Assembly: GCF_003003795.1 (NCBI RefSeq)
Contig: NZ_PVWK01000056.1
Location: 1 to 64,000, forward strand
DNA: 64,000 nt
Reading direction: 5' to 3'
DNA from: Stenomitos frigidus ULC18
Lineage (GTDB): Bacteria; Cyanobacteriota; Cyanobacteriia; Leptolyngbyales; Leptolyngbyaceae
Below the pieces are notes generated by a model, which made no database searches, was not told where the DNA came from, and saw nothing but the letters and a program-made list of their open reading frames with translations. Numbering within the stretch: the stretch's first letter is position 1; the number at the start of each line of letters is the position of its first letter. Shown one piece after another: positions 17,901-26,402 of the stretch. The position numbers were made by a program, and so were the translations under genes.

Positions 17901-19270
17901 TTTATGAGTGGTGCCATGCTGACATGCAACCATTAACCGACAGTGCCCGCAGCCTAGCGCTTGAACAGTTTCCCTGGTATCACGCTCACATCTTAAATGG
18001 CAAGCTTGTGCAAATTGCCCAGGTTGCAGCCTTGCCACCAGAAGCGACAGCCGAGCAAGCGATGTTTCAGAGTCAGCACATTCAATCTGTGCTCGATGTA
18101 CCGCTGGTTTACGCCGATAAGGTGGTCGGCGTTTTAGGGGTGGATGTCGTATCTTGCTCTAAAACATGGAGCCAGGAAGAAATTAATTTCTTGCAACTGG
18201 TGAGCGAACTGATCGCCATTGGGCGCGCTCGCCACCAGGCAGAAGAAAAGTTCACCAAAGCCTTTCGTGCCAGCCCCAGCCCGATCGCGCTCACCACTTT
18301 GCCAGAAAGACGGTTCCTTGATGTGAATACGAGCTTTCTTAAAATGAGTGGCTGCTCCTTAGAGGAAATCATCGGTTACACGGCTCCAGAACTCGACCTC
18401 GGAGTGCCCCAGGAAACCTACAGCACCGCGATTCAACAATTGCTGGAAACGGGATCGCTTTACAACCAGGAAGTTGAGTTTCGCACCAAGTCCGGTGAAG
18501 CCAGGATCGTGCTGCTTTCCATTGAGCTGATTGACCTCTCTGGTACTCAGTGCGTCTTAAATATCATCAACGATATTACCGAGCGTAAGCAGCTTGAAAA
18601 CGAATTCATCTCCCTGGTGAGCCACGAACTGCGGACTCCACTCACCTCTTTGATGGGTGGACTCTATCTTTTAGGGTCAGGGCAGCTAGGCACGCTCACG
18701 CCCAAGGGTCAAAACGTCCTCAACATTGCCACCACCAACACCGAACGCTTAACGCGTCTGGTCAACGACATTCTTGATTTGGAACGCATGAAAGCGGGCA
18801 AGATGAGTGTGCAGCCTGTAGCGTGCAATGCTGCGGATCTGCTGCTCCAGGCAGCAGATGCCATGCAAGCGATGGCAGAACAGGCACAGATTACGCTGGT
18901 CACCGCACCGCTCACTGCGACCCTCTTTGTTGACCCGGATCGCATCTTGCAAACCCTGACCAATCTCCTCAGCAATGCCATCAAGTTCTCGCCCGGTGGC
19001 AGCACCGTCTGGCTTAGTGCCCAGTTGCACGCCGATCACATTCAGATCCAAGTGCAAGACCAGGGACGCGGGATTCCACCTGATAAATTGCAGCTCGTGT
19101 TCGATCGCTTTCAGCAGGTCGATCAGTCGGATGCTCGCCAGAAAGGAGGCACGGGTTTGGGGCTTGCCATTTGCCGCAATATTACAGAGCAGCACGGCGG
19201 CAAAATTTGGGTTGAGAGCGTTTTCGGTCAGGGCAGTACCTTTTTCATGACGTTGCCCTTGGTGCCTTAA
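14948..19270 (+). CDS. Multi-PAS/GAF sensor histidine kinase
   Basis: A 1440-residue kinase from the ATG at 14948, which follows AAGGAG. Seven PAS-type domains are visible at about 20-925, separated by the recurring D[IV]T(D/E)RKQAE linkers. A GAF domain follows (about 930-1090; FIGVERCCLFEYSEP), then an eighth PAS. HisKA has its His in SHELRTPL near 1220. The HATPase has N-box NLLSNAIKFSPG, DQGRGIPPDKL, FDRFQQVD and GGTGLGLAI. No membrane segments, so it is a cytoplasmic sensor. PAS copies 3 and 5 share MPFIHPDD, suggesting recent duplication. The nearest phospho-acceptors are the regulators at 10540 and 19422. Confidence 0.93.
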   Translation: MSTHLESLVNQLRSTLGRMEMALGAIADAIVWIGQDGKIQWCNAAFDQLVKQPHILVLGKTFSDLLPLSQAGQAVPLTHYPDARVLGGEYPITEYEFQQGDRPLVLEIAGNCLERSEGDSEQGLPSNSAVLVIRDVTQAKQAQADCQQAEQQRQQFFALMRATLESMDDAVLVLTTDRQSPIYNQKFLAMWSMPEALMQPGREDERIQWLLEQTKDPKAFLARIWELFRDRPAETALELIEMKDGRMIERLAQPLWHNDQILGRVWTYRDVTQSVQTEQALREREAKFRSLVENANDLIFAIDATGVISYISPNVETMMGFTAMAMEGDSFMPFIHPDDLQRCLDALQHVTVSGQGLSNLEYRARHQDGSWHWYIASLAAPQAVSDQHLIVGIARDITKAKRDEIIRQQTEAALRQSELRFQAIFENAAVGTTLAAQDGTVLQVNPAWLQALGYSEAEFRQMKFADYTHPDDVAADVVLTQAVFAGARDSFQLEKRYIRKDASLFWGRLTVSPIRNAEGTVQFTLALMEDINERKQAERDRQRAEAALSESETKFRRIVENTNDIISLIDLEGQIVYISPNLTNLTGYATIELEGALFMPFIHPDDQAACLNAFQSILTTDQRQCEVEYRAKIKDGRWQWQSTSLSTLEDVRGNLLVLSVARDVTDRKQAEEALRRSELKYRNIFENSQVGIGRTRLQDGLFLDVNQRYADIMGFDSTADLIGKRFTTEFYANPHDQQKILAELEQHGEVRNFEEELRCPDGSTAWGLLSLRLNADEDCLDFVLVDISDRKRLEEELRQSQQFLDNIIDNIPLAVFAKDVNDDFRYVLINKGSAGILGFTKEVALGLNDYELTPQAQADFYRAEDLATLAQGTLLECGEQWKQVQADSDETIAIRYWKLPLFDPQGNATHLLCLSEDITDRKQAEAAIARRARMDSLFSSISRQFVDQEADTAIHFTLQAIAQFIGVERCCLFEYSEPQRRLHTLYEWCHADMQPLTDSARSLALEQFPWYHAHILNGKLVQIAQVAALPPEATAEQAMFQSQHIQSVLDVPLVYADKVVGVLGVDVVSCSKTWSQEEINFLQLVSELIAIGRARHQAEEKFTKAFRASPSPIALTTLPERRFLDVNTSFLKMSGCSLEEIIGYTAPELDLGVPQETYSTAIQQLLETGSLYNQEVEFRTKSGEARIVLLSIELIDLSGTQCVLNIINDITERKQLENEFISLVSHELRTPLTSLMGGLYLLGSGQLGTLTPKGQNVLNIATTNTERLTRLVNDILDLERMKAGKMSVQPVACNAADLLLQAADAMQAMAEQAQITLVTAPLTATLFVDPDRILQTLTNLLSNAIKFSPGGSTVWLSAQLHADHIQIQVQDQGRGIPPDKLQLVFDRFQQVDQSDARQKGGTGLGLAICRNITEQHGGKIWVESVFGQGSTFFMTLPLVP

Positions 19271-19328
19271 TAGGGACAGATCTTTGCCCTTACTAAGAAA
19301 GGTGTGGTGGCATAAAACCACAAGTAAT

Positions 19329-19357
19329 CTTCCCTAGTTCTTCTCGATTGGTCTCTA
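19329..19357 (+). promoter_or_regulatory. Shared 29-bp promoter element, copy 5
   Basis: Here on the plus strand: 11-bp units starting CTTCCC, CTTCTC and GTCTCT, overlapping the -10-like TACCTT 61 bp before the receiver gene at 19422. Orientation relative to the downstream gene is the same as in the four minus-strand copies. Confidence 0.7.
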
Positions 19358-19421
19358 CCTTTATAGAGAAGCCCCCCAACTTTGCCCCGCCGCCGCGAAA
19401 CACTACAACGGAGTCCTTTCA

Positions 19422-19802
19422 GTGCACATGTGTGTCTTAATTGTTGACGATGAGGCAGATGTGCGGGCGATCGCCCAAATGGGACTGGAAATGGCAGCCG
19501 ATTGGCACGTACTCACGGCAAGTTCTGGTGCAGAAGCGTTGGCGATCGCGGCCACCACTCAACCCGATGTCATCTTGCTCGATCTGATGATGCCTGATAT
19601 GGATGGTCGAACCACGCTGCAACACCTGAAGGTAAACCCTGCGACTCGACAGATTCCGGTCATCTTTGTGACCGCTACGGTGAAGCCATCTGAGCAGGAG
19701 AGCTTGGCTCGATTGGACGTTGTAGCCATCTTTGCAAAGCCTTTTAACCCTCTGAAACTAGCCAACCAGATTACTACAGCTTTAGAGCTCACATCACTGT
19801 AG
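19422..19802 (+). CDS. Single-domain response regulator
   Basis: A 126-residue CheY-like receiver: acidic pair in VLIVDDEADV, phospho-acceptor Asp in DVILLDLMMPDMDG, Thr in IFVTATV and Lys in FAKPFNP. No output domain. The GTG at 19422 has GGAG eight bases upstream; an ATG two codons later is possible. It follows the multi-PAS kinase and has its own copy of the shared promoter element. It is a plausible phosphate relay or sink for that kinase. Confidence 0.9.
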   Translation: MHMCVLIVDDEADVRAIAQMGLEMAADWHVLTASSGAEALAIAATTQPDVILLDLMMPDMDGRTTLQHLKVNPATRQIPVIFVTATVKPSEQESLARLDVVAIFAKPFNPLKLANQITTALELTSL

Positions 19803-19864
19803 TCACGAGGCTCAACTTAAGCCCTATCCCTTTTTCGCGGTCATCCTTAGCCCCCTCCCTCATC

Positions 19865-21244
19865 ATGAAAAGCCACATTCTACCGCTGACCAACCCTCAA
19901 TCGATACGCGCACGCTTCCTGCCGCCGCAGCCACTCATGCGCCTCTTGCCCAGTCTCAGCACGGGTTTAACCACAGGCGCGATCGGGGTCATCTTTGACT
20001 TATCCTACGCTGCGCTGATCTTCTCTGGCAGCCTTGCCAGTCACCTTGCCGCTGGCATTAGCTTAGTGCTGTTTAGTGCCGCCACCACGCGCATTGCGAT
20101 CGTCCTGACCAGTTCGTTTCCTGGCATGGTCGCAGACTTAGGCACCGTTCCCACAGCAATTCTTGCCTGGAGTGTGGGCATGGTGGTGAAACAAATGCCT
20201 ACAACGGCCTCCTCAGCCGAAATTTTGGTGACGGCGCTGGCGACGATCGCCCTCACGTCCCTGCTCACGGGTACTGTGCTGCTGCTGCTGGGAGTGCTGC
20301 GGTTAGGTGGCTGGGTGCGATCGCTCCCCACGCCCGTTCTGGGCGGCTTTATCGCTAGCACCGGCTGGCTATTGGTGAAAGGAGCCTGTAAAATCATGAC
20401 CGATAAACCTTTGGAACTTGCCCAACTGCCCGCGCTGATGCAGCCTGAGCGTCTGATGCACTGGCTGCCTGGACTCTTCTTCGCCCTCTACTTGCTTGTC
20501 ATCACGAAACGTCGCACACATCCCCTGGTGATGATTACCAGCTTGTTGGGTGCGATCGGGCTGTTCTACTTGTTGCTGCCGCTGACGGGTACCCCTGCCG
20601 CCGCCGCAAGCCAGCACGGCTGGACCTTAGCCATTCCTACTCAAGCTGGTTTTGTAGGCATCTGGCGGTCGCTCCACTGGTCAGATTTTTGGCACATTCA
20701 CTGGGACGCGATCGCAACACAATGGCTGTGTTTGGCAACGGTGACCGTCACCACGGCGATCTCGCTCTTGATGAACGTCAGCAGCATGGAGTTGATGAGC
20801 AACAAAGCCATTAATCCTAACCAGGAATTGAAAGTAGCAGGTCTCGCAAATCTAGCGATCAGTCTGTGGGGCGGCATTCTCAGCTACCACTCGTTGAGCA
20901 AATCAGTGCTGGCACACAAGCTGGGCAGTCGCGGACGACTCATAACCCTGATTGATAGTGCTGTGTTCATTCTGGTGCCGCTGCTGGGTTCTTCGCTCCT
21001 GGCATACTTTCCGAAGCCTGTACTGAGTGGCTTGCTGTTATTTTTGGGCTTGTCGCTGCTGTTGGAATGGGTCTATGCTGCCTGGTGCAAGCTTTCCCGC
21101 TGGGACTACTTCATTGTGCAACTGATCTGGATCATCAGTGGCACAGTCGGCTTCTTACAAGGCTTAACAGTGGGTTGGGTCGTCGCGATCGGACTGCTTG
21201 CCATGCAGTCAAAACATTGTAAAAGCCAAACTTTTGACCTTTAA
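19865..21244 (+). CDS. SulP-type anion transporter without STAS domain
   Basis: 459 residues, almost all membrane-embedded, with the SulP core: SLSTGLTTGAIGVIFDLSYAAL, LGGWVRSLPTPVLGGFIAS, and NQELKVAGLANLAISLWGG followed by SYHSLSKSVLAHKLGS. It would move sulfate, bicarbonate or another anion across the plasma membrane; the substrate is open. Most SulP proteins end in a STAS domain, often followed in cyanobacteria by a cyclic-nucleotide-binding part. Here the protein stops right after the last membrane helix (MQSKHCKSQTFDL). An IS5-type transposase begins 275 bp downstream, so loss of the C-terminus by rearrangement is possible. Confidence 0.85.
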   Translation: MKSHILPLTNPQSIRARFLPPQPLMRLLPSLSTGLTTGAIGVIFDLSYAALIFSGSLASHLAAGISLVLFSAATTRIAIVLTSSFPGMVADLGTVPTAILAWSVGMVVKQMPTTASSAEILVTALATIALTSLLTGTVLLLLGVLRLGGWVRSLPTPVLGGFIASTGWLLVKGACKIMTDKPLELAQLPALMQPERLMHWLPGLFFALYLLVITKRRTHPLVMITSLLGAIGLFYLLLPLTGTPAAAASQHGWTLAIPTQAGFVGIWRSLHWSDFWHIHWDAIATQWLCLATVTVTTAISLLMNVSSMELMSNKAINPNQELKVAGLANLAISLWGGILSYHSLSKSVLAHKLGSRGRLITLIDSAVFILVPLLGSSLLAYFPKPVLSGLLLFLGLSLLLEWVYAAWCKLSRWDYFIVQLIWIISGTVGFLQGLTVGWVVAIGLLAMQSKHCKSQTFDL

Positions 21245-21518
21245 GCGTTGCTGACCATTGGAAGGAATCACTAGCTGACAAGGTTTGAAACGACCTTAAC
21301 AAGCGTCGATTGTACCCACATTCAAGAAGCACAATCCCACACTGGATTCAAAGTTGAATGAGGCGATTACCAACGCTTGGTTTCTTGCAGCCCAGCGCAG
21401 AAGACCCACGAGAGCATCGGGGTTGCAGCCGCTGAAACGGAGCAAAAAGGCTGCCATACCGCAGTTTTAGCCAATTTCAAAAATTTCTCTGAAACCCTTA
21501 TAGAACCCATTTGAGATC

Positions 21519-22394
21519 TCAGGAAGGGGCAGCAAGCCGCTTCAGCATGAGCCTGACAAAACAGAGATTAATCTTGGTTGTGGCATGAGCGAGGGTGCGC
21601 TCAAAGTTCTTCACGAGACTTTTACAGCGCTCCATCCAAGCATTGGAACGTTCGATCACCCAGCGCGCGACCGCTGGCACAAAGCCAGCTTTGCCTTGTG
21701 CTGCCTTCTCCTGCTTCGAGGGCTTGGTCGCAAGCTCAAACCTAATTTTCGTCATGATCTGGGGATAAACCTGCTCCAACGCTTCAATCAAATAGTCAAT
21801 GTGATAGCCGTGGTCTAGCAGGATCGTCGTCTTGGGAAGATTAACGGGTTTCAACTTAAAATAATCGATGTTAAGCGTCAGCATCTCAATCAAGCCGGCA
21901 TCATCTGAGAGACTGGCTTTGGTGCAGTGAGTGAAGCAGGGAAACCCCAGCGTATCCACGGCTAAATGCCGTTTAATCCCATTCGTGGCTTTGTAAAAAC
22001 AGAACCCCTTTGAAGCGACACTCGCATTGCAAGTGTGCTTCACCGCTTGGGAGTCAATGATGATTAACGTCGTCCACTTGGGCTTTTTTTTGACCTGTTC
22101 CCGCACTTTTTCATGCAAGGTCAGCATCAGTGCCTCGATCACGCCTGCCGCCCGCCACTGCTTGTAGTGCCAATAGACCGTCGAGTAACGAGGAAAGTCT
22201 TTGGGTAAGTCTTCCCAATTACAGCCATTCTTCAGTTGATAGAGAATGCCATCGATGCTCGCCCGCTTTGTCCAAGCACAAGGTCGGGTGCGTTTTTTCT
22301 GCGGCAAGATCTGAGGCAACAGCGGTGCAAGCATTGCCCATTCGGCATCACCTGATACCCTAGTAGCTGACGGCTCATGGCTGGCAGCTAACAT
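21519..22394 (-). mobile_element. IS5-family transposase (intact frame)
   Basis: A 291-residue transposase: DGILYQLKNGCNWEDLPKDF, then IIIDSQAVKHTCNASVASKG (first catalytic Asp), LDHGYH (second) and ARWVIERSNAWMERC (Glu). That is the DDE signature of a single-ORF IS5-group element. A likely element end lies at about 21497-21525 (AACCCATTTGAGATCTCAG). No matching inverted end was found at the other side, where the start codon overlaps the start of the next gene. The element is therefore probably truncated on the right, although its frame is open. Confidence 0.82.
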
Positions 22395-24687
22395 GAAGCG
22401 GCGGGATTTTCTACAACGATCGGGTTTGACACTGGCGCTGTGGGGCGCGGACGATTTGCTGCTGTCGCCGAGTGCCCAGCAGTATCAGCAGGTGTTAGCA
22501 GCACCGACACAACGCAGGCTGGCGTTGCTAATTGGCATTAATCAGTACCATCAAGCCCCATTGAGCGGCTGTGTGACCGATGTGGCCTTGCAGCGAGAAC
22601 TGCTCATCCATCGGTTTGGGTTTCAAGCCAGTGATATTCTCACGCTCACAGATCAACAGGCAACACGGGAGGCGATCGTGACTGCCTTTGTCGAGCATCT
22701 TATTGAGCAAGCGCGATCGGGTGATGTCGTCGTCTTTCACTTCAGTGGCTATGGTGGCAGAGTCGCACTCGGTGCTACGCCAGAGACGGTGCAAAATAGT
22801 CTGGTGGCCGTTGATGATCCAGTCATGCAGGGCGAGGTTCCCATCGTGCAGGATCTGCTGGCAGATACGCTGTTGCTGCTACTGCGATCGCTGCCCACCG
22901 ATCGCGTCACCACCATTCTCGATGCCAGCTATACCCCTTCGGAACAGCCGCTTCAAGGCAATCTCCGTCTTCGCAGCCGTCCCGGTTTCTCCAGTGTTCG
23001 ACCGAGTGAGGCTGAGCTTGTCTTGCAAGAGTCACTGTTGAGCCAAACCAACTTCGATCGAGCGCGACTGGCAGCTCAGAGACGATCTGGACAAATGCCA
23101 GGAGTGGTGCTGTCTGCCGTTGGCATTGATCAACTGGCAACCGAAGCAAAATGGAGTGGCTTTAGCGCCGGACTCTTTACCTACGCACTTACGCAACAGC
23201 TTTGGCAAGCAACCCCAGCAACGGCTTTGCGGATCAGTCTGCGACGAGCAACTGAACAGGTAGAACAGCTAGCAAATCAAGTTCAACAACCGCAGCTTAG
23301 TGGTCAAAAAAGCCAGGAGCGTCCGCTGACACCGTATCACGTGACGCCAGTTCCTCTGTGGGGCGCGGATGGTGTCGTTGTCGGACTGGAAGACGGGGGC
23401 GCAGCGCAGGTTTGGTTAGGTGGACTAGCGGCGGCGGTGCTGGAGCAGTATGAGGCAAATTCAGTGCTGCGGCTGGTGGATGATCCTGCGACTCCCGATC
23501 GCCCATCCACTCTCCCAATCCAACTACAAATCCTGTCCCGCGATGGGTTGATGGCAAAAGCCAAGCTGTATTCAGCAACAGGGGCTGTCCCGGCGCTCCA
23601 GGTGGGGCAATTTGTCCGCGAACAGGTGCGCGTGCTGCCTCGCAATGTTGGGCTGACGATCGCCCTCGATAGCAGTCTGGCCCGCATTGAACGAGTCGAT
23701 GCGATCAGCGCCATTTCGGCAGTGCCACGCGTATCAGCCGCGATCGCAGGCAAACACGCCGCCGACTACCTGTTTAGCAAAACGCAGGACGTGCAGCCCA
23801 CGCAGATTGCAGCGCTACCGACAACGTCATTGCCGGACATACTCACCAACAAGGCGACTTCGCAAGGCAGCTATGCGCTTTTTTCTCCAGGTCGTAGCAC
23901 CATTCCACACACGGCAGGCGAAGGCGGTGAAGCTGTCAAAGTGGCGGTCAAACGATTGGTGCCCAAGCTGCAAGCACTACTGGCAACGAAGCTGCTGAAC
24001 CTGACTGTCAATGATGGCTCCTCTCAACTGGCAGTACGGGCAACGCTGATCGTGCTGTCTCCCCAAGAGCGCAGTTTGCTGCTCCGTGAAACGCCCGCGA
24101 TCGCAAAACGTGTGCCGATTCCCAAAACGCTGCCATTACTGCTGTCACCAGAAACGGCTGCATTGATAAGCCTTCCCATTGGCAGTCACATTCAGTATCA
24201 GCTAGACAACCAGAGCGATGTCGCACTCTACTTCTTGGTGTTGCATTTGGACAGTAACGGTGATCTGATCGCACTTCGCTCACCACTGTTGCGCCCCACG
24301 TCTTCAGCGTCAGCACCATTGCTTCCTGACAGTCCAAGTGCTAGCGATCGCACCCGGAATACCATCGAACCTCGCGAAACCCTCACGCTGCCCCAGGTAT
24401 CCGCCTCCTTTCAATGGCTGGTCACAGGTGCAACCGGACTGGCAACCACCTATCTGCTGTGTAGCCGTGCGCCCTTCACCCAAACGATGACGCTCCTGGG
24501 TGCGCGATCGTCCGATGCGCCATCGCTCCAGACCCTCTCCAAGCCGCTCGAAGTCGCTCAGGCAATCTTGCAAGATTTGCACCAGGCCAGCGCTCGCGTA
24601 GCTCAGTCTCCTGGCAATCTTGCCGATAGTTTTGTCTTGGATATGAACGCCTGGGCAAGTCTCCGCTTTGTCTATCAAATCGTTTGA
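22393..24687 (+). CDS. Pseudo-orthocaspase (Tyr/Ser variant), Tat-type N-terminus
   Basis: 764 residues. The N-terminus MKRRDFLQRSGLTLALWG is a twin-arginine-type export signal. The caspase-like p20 region spans about 40-290: RRLALLIGINQYHQAPLSGC, then VVFHFSGYGGRV and TILDASYTP. The catalytic His of SGHG is Tyr120 and the catalytic Cys is Ser179, so peptidase activity is unlikely. Such Tyr/Ser variants are known among cyanobacterial orthocaspases. The remaining 450 residues are an extracellular-type region with no recognised domain. The gene begins at the edge of an IS5-type element and has no good ribosome-binding site, so its expression may have been altered. Confidence 0.85.
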   Translation: MKRRDFLQRSGLTLALWGADDLLLSPSAQQYQQVLAAPTQRRLALLIGINQYHQAPLSGCVTDVALQRELLIHRFGFQASDILTLTDQQATREAIVTAFVEHLIEQARSGDVVVFHFSGYGGRVALGATPETVQNSLVAVDDPVMQGEVPIVQDLLADTLLLLLRSLPTDRVTTILDASYTPSEQPLQGNLRLRSRPGFSSVRPSEAELVLQESLLSQTNFDRARLAAQRRSGQMPGVVLSAVGIDQLATEAKWSGFSAGLFTYALTQQLWQATPATALRISLRRATEQVEQLANQVQQPQLSGQKSQERPLTPYHVTPVPLWGADGVVVGLEDGGAAQVWLGGLAAAVLEQYEANSVLRLVDDPATPDRPSTLPIQLQILSRDGLMAKAKLYSATGAVPALQVGQFVREQVRVLPRNVGLTIALDSSLARIERVDAISAISAVPRVSAAIAGKHAADYLFSKTQDVQPTQIAALPTTSLPDILTNKATSQGSYALFSPGRSTIPHTAGEGGEAVKVAVKRLVPKLQALLATKLLNLTVNDGSSQLAVRATLIVLSPQERSLLLRETPAIAKRVPIPKTLPLLLSPETAALISLPIGSHIQYQLDNQSDVALYFLVLHLDSNGDLIALRSPLLRPTSSASAPLLPDSPSASDRTRNTIEPRETLTLPQVSASFQWLVTGATGLATTYLLCSRAPFTQTMTLLGARSSDAPSLQTLSKPLEVAQAILQDLHQASARVAQSPGNLADSFVLDMNAWASLRFVYQIV

Positions 24688-24839
24688 TGTGACAGCATAC
24701 CAACAGAATTCAGGCAGAGCTTTTGTAGCCTCTGCTTCATTTCCAAAGCGGCTGATATCCCTACAATGGCACCAAATAACCATGCCAATGCTCGAAAATC
24801 CAAAAATCAAAAAGTCAGCATGAACGCGAACAGGTTGCC

Positions 24840-25901
24840 ATGAATTATCTAGATTTTGGCATTTTTATTCCGATCGCCAACAATGGTTGGATTATGTCTA
24901 AAGCGTCGCAATATATGCCGACCTTTGATCTCAATAAAGAGATCACTTTGAAGGCTGAACAATATGGCTTTGACTTTGCTTTTTCAATGGTGAAATGGCG
25001 TGGCTATGGTGGTGAAATTGAGCATTGGGACTATGCTCTCGAATCGTTTAATTTAATGGCGGGGCTGGCGGCGGTGACTAGCACGATCGACCTCTACGCC
25101 TCTATTGCCATTCCTACCGTTCATCCTGCGGTGGTGGCGCGGATGGCAGTCACGATCGATGACATCAGCAACGGCAGATTTGGCATCAATATTGTTTCCG
25201 GCTGGAACAAACTCGAATATTCTCAGATGGGCATTTTAGCGGATGATTCCTATTTGTCTTACCGCTATGAATACGCGACTGAATATGTTGAAATCCTCAA
25301 AAGACTGTGGGCAGAGGGTCGAGTCACCTATAAAGGTAAATTCTTTGAGCTAACGGATTGTCTCTGTCAACCAAAACCGTCACGAGACATTCCGATCGTG
25401 TGTGCGGGGCAGTCCGATCGTGGCATTCAATTCACCGCTGAATTGGGCCATTACAACTTTGTGTTGGGCGAACTTGAAACTGTAAGCGATATCAATCTTC
25501 GCCTCAAACAGAAAGCCAGTGACTGTAAGCGTCAAGTTGGCACCTACGCTCTCTTTACTGTCGTTGCCGCGCCCACCGATGCCGCTGCACAAGCAAGAGT
25601 GCAGGCACTGGCTGAGAATGCCGACATGACTGCCATCCAAGCCTGGGGGGGTGCCTTAGCAACAGACAAAGGGGGCGGTATGTCCACAGCCATGCAGGCA
25701 GAAATGTTCATGGGCATTCCCACGATCGTTGGTTCCTATGCCACTGTTGCTGCCAAACTCGACCAACTCGCAACCAAAACCACGATCGATGGCGTACTGT
25801 TCACCTTTCCCAACTTCGTAGACGATATTACCAACTTTGGTGAAGCCGTCATACCTTTGCTGCAATGCCGACAGCAGACAAAACGGGCGATCGCTGCTTG
25901 A
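24840..25901 (+). CDS. rutA: Pyrimidine monooxygenase RutA
   Basis: A 353-residue bacterial-luciferase-like (LLM) flavin monooxygenase that opens the uracil/thymine ring to ureidoacrylate peracid using FMNH2 and O2. RutA-type signatures include FGIFIPIANNGWIMSKASQY, FAFSMVKWRGYGG, RFGINIVSGWNKLEY and PIVCAGQSDRGI. It is first of a plus-strand run with rutC, rutB and an aldo/keto reductase, which supports RutA over other LLM enzymes. The flavin reductase RutF is not present here. Confidence 0.9.
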   Translation: MNYLDFGIFIPIANNGWIMSKASQYMPTFDLNKEITLKAEQYGFDFAFSMVKWRGYGGEIEHWDYALESFNLMAGLAAVTSTIDLYASIAIPTVHPAVVARMAVTIDDISNGRFGINIVSGWNKLEYSQMGILADDSYLSYRYEYATEYVEILKRLWAEGRVTYKGKFFELTDCLCQPKPSRDIPIVCAGQSDRGIQFTAELGHYNFVLGELETVSDINLRLKQKASDCKRQVGTYALFTVVAAPTDAAAQARVQALAENADMTAIQAWGGALATDKGGGMSTAMQAEMFMGIPTIVGSYATVAAKLDQLATKTTIDGVLFTFPNFVDDITNFGEAVIPLLQCRQQTKRAIAA

Positions 25902-25990
25902 GCAAAAAGTTGTCAGAAGGCTAAAGGCTAAAGGCTCAGTAAACTCAAAACTCTTCACTCCTCACCCCTCACTCCTCACTCCCCTCCCCA

Positions 25991-26380
25991 ATGCCCGGAA
26001 CACCCATCATCCCCGACGGCTCACCGCCACCACTTGCCCCCTACTCGCCCGGAATGCTGGCAGCAGGCGAGGCACTCTATATCTCTGGCACGCTAGCACT
26101 TGATACCGATGGCAAGCTCGTTGGCGAAGGCGATGCAACCGCACAGACTCGTCAGGTTTTAGAAGCCATCAAGAGCGTGATTGCTGCTGCTGGTGGCACG
26201 ATGGCCGATGTCACCTTCAATATGATTTTTCTGAAGGATTTTGCCGACTATCCCAAGATGAATGCGGTCTATGCTGAGTATTTTCCTAGCCCATGCCCTG
26301 CCCGCTATTGCATTCGCGCTGATCTGGTGAAGCCAGAATTTCTCGTCGAAATTGCGTCGATCGCTCATATCAGTCGTTAA
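25991..26380 (+). CDS. rutC: RutC, RidA-family aminoacrylate deaminase
   Basis: 129 residues of the RidA/YjgF fold: [37 protein letters not shown] and the ligand-binding [14 protein letters not shown]. In the Rut pathway RutC speeds 3-aminoacrylate breakdown to malonic semialdehyde. It lies between rutA and rutB, 89 bp after rutA across a spacer of CTCACTCCTCACTC-type repeat text. General RidA function cannot be excluded, but the context favours RutC. Confidence 0.88.
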   Translation: MPGTPIIPDGSPPPLAPYSPGMLAAGEALYISGTLALDTDGKLVGEGDATAQTRQVLEAIKSVIAAAGGTMADVTFNMIFLKDFADYPKMNAVYAEYFPSPCPARYCIRADLVKPEFLVEIASIAHISR

Positions 26381-26402
26381 TCTGCCATTAATCTGCACCA
26401 TC

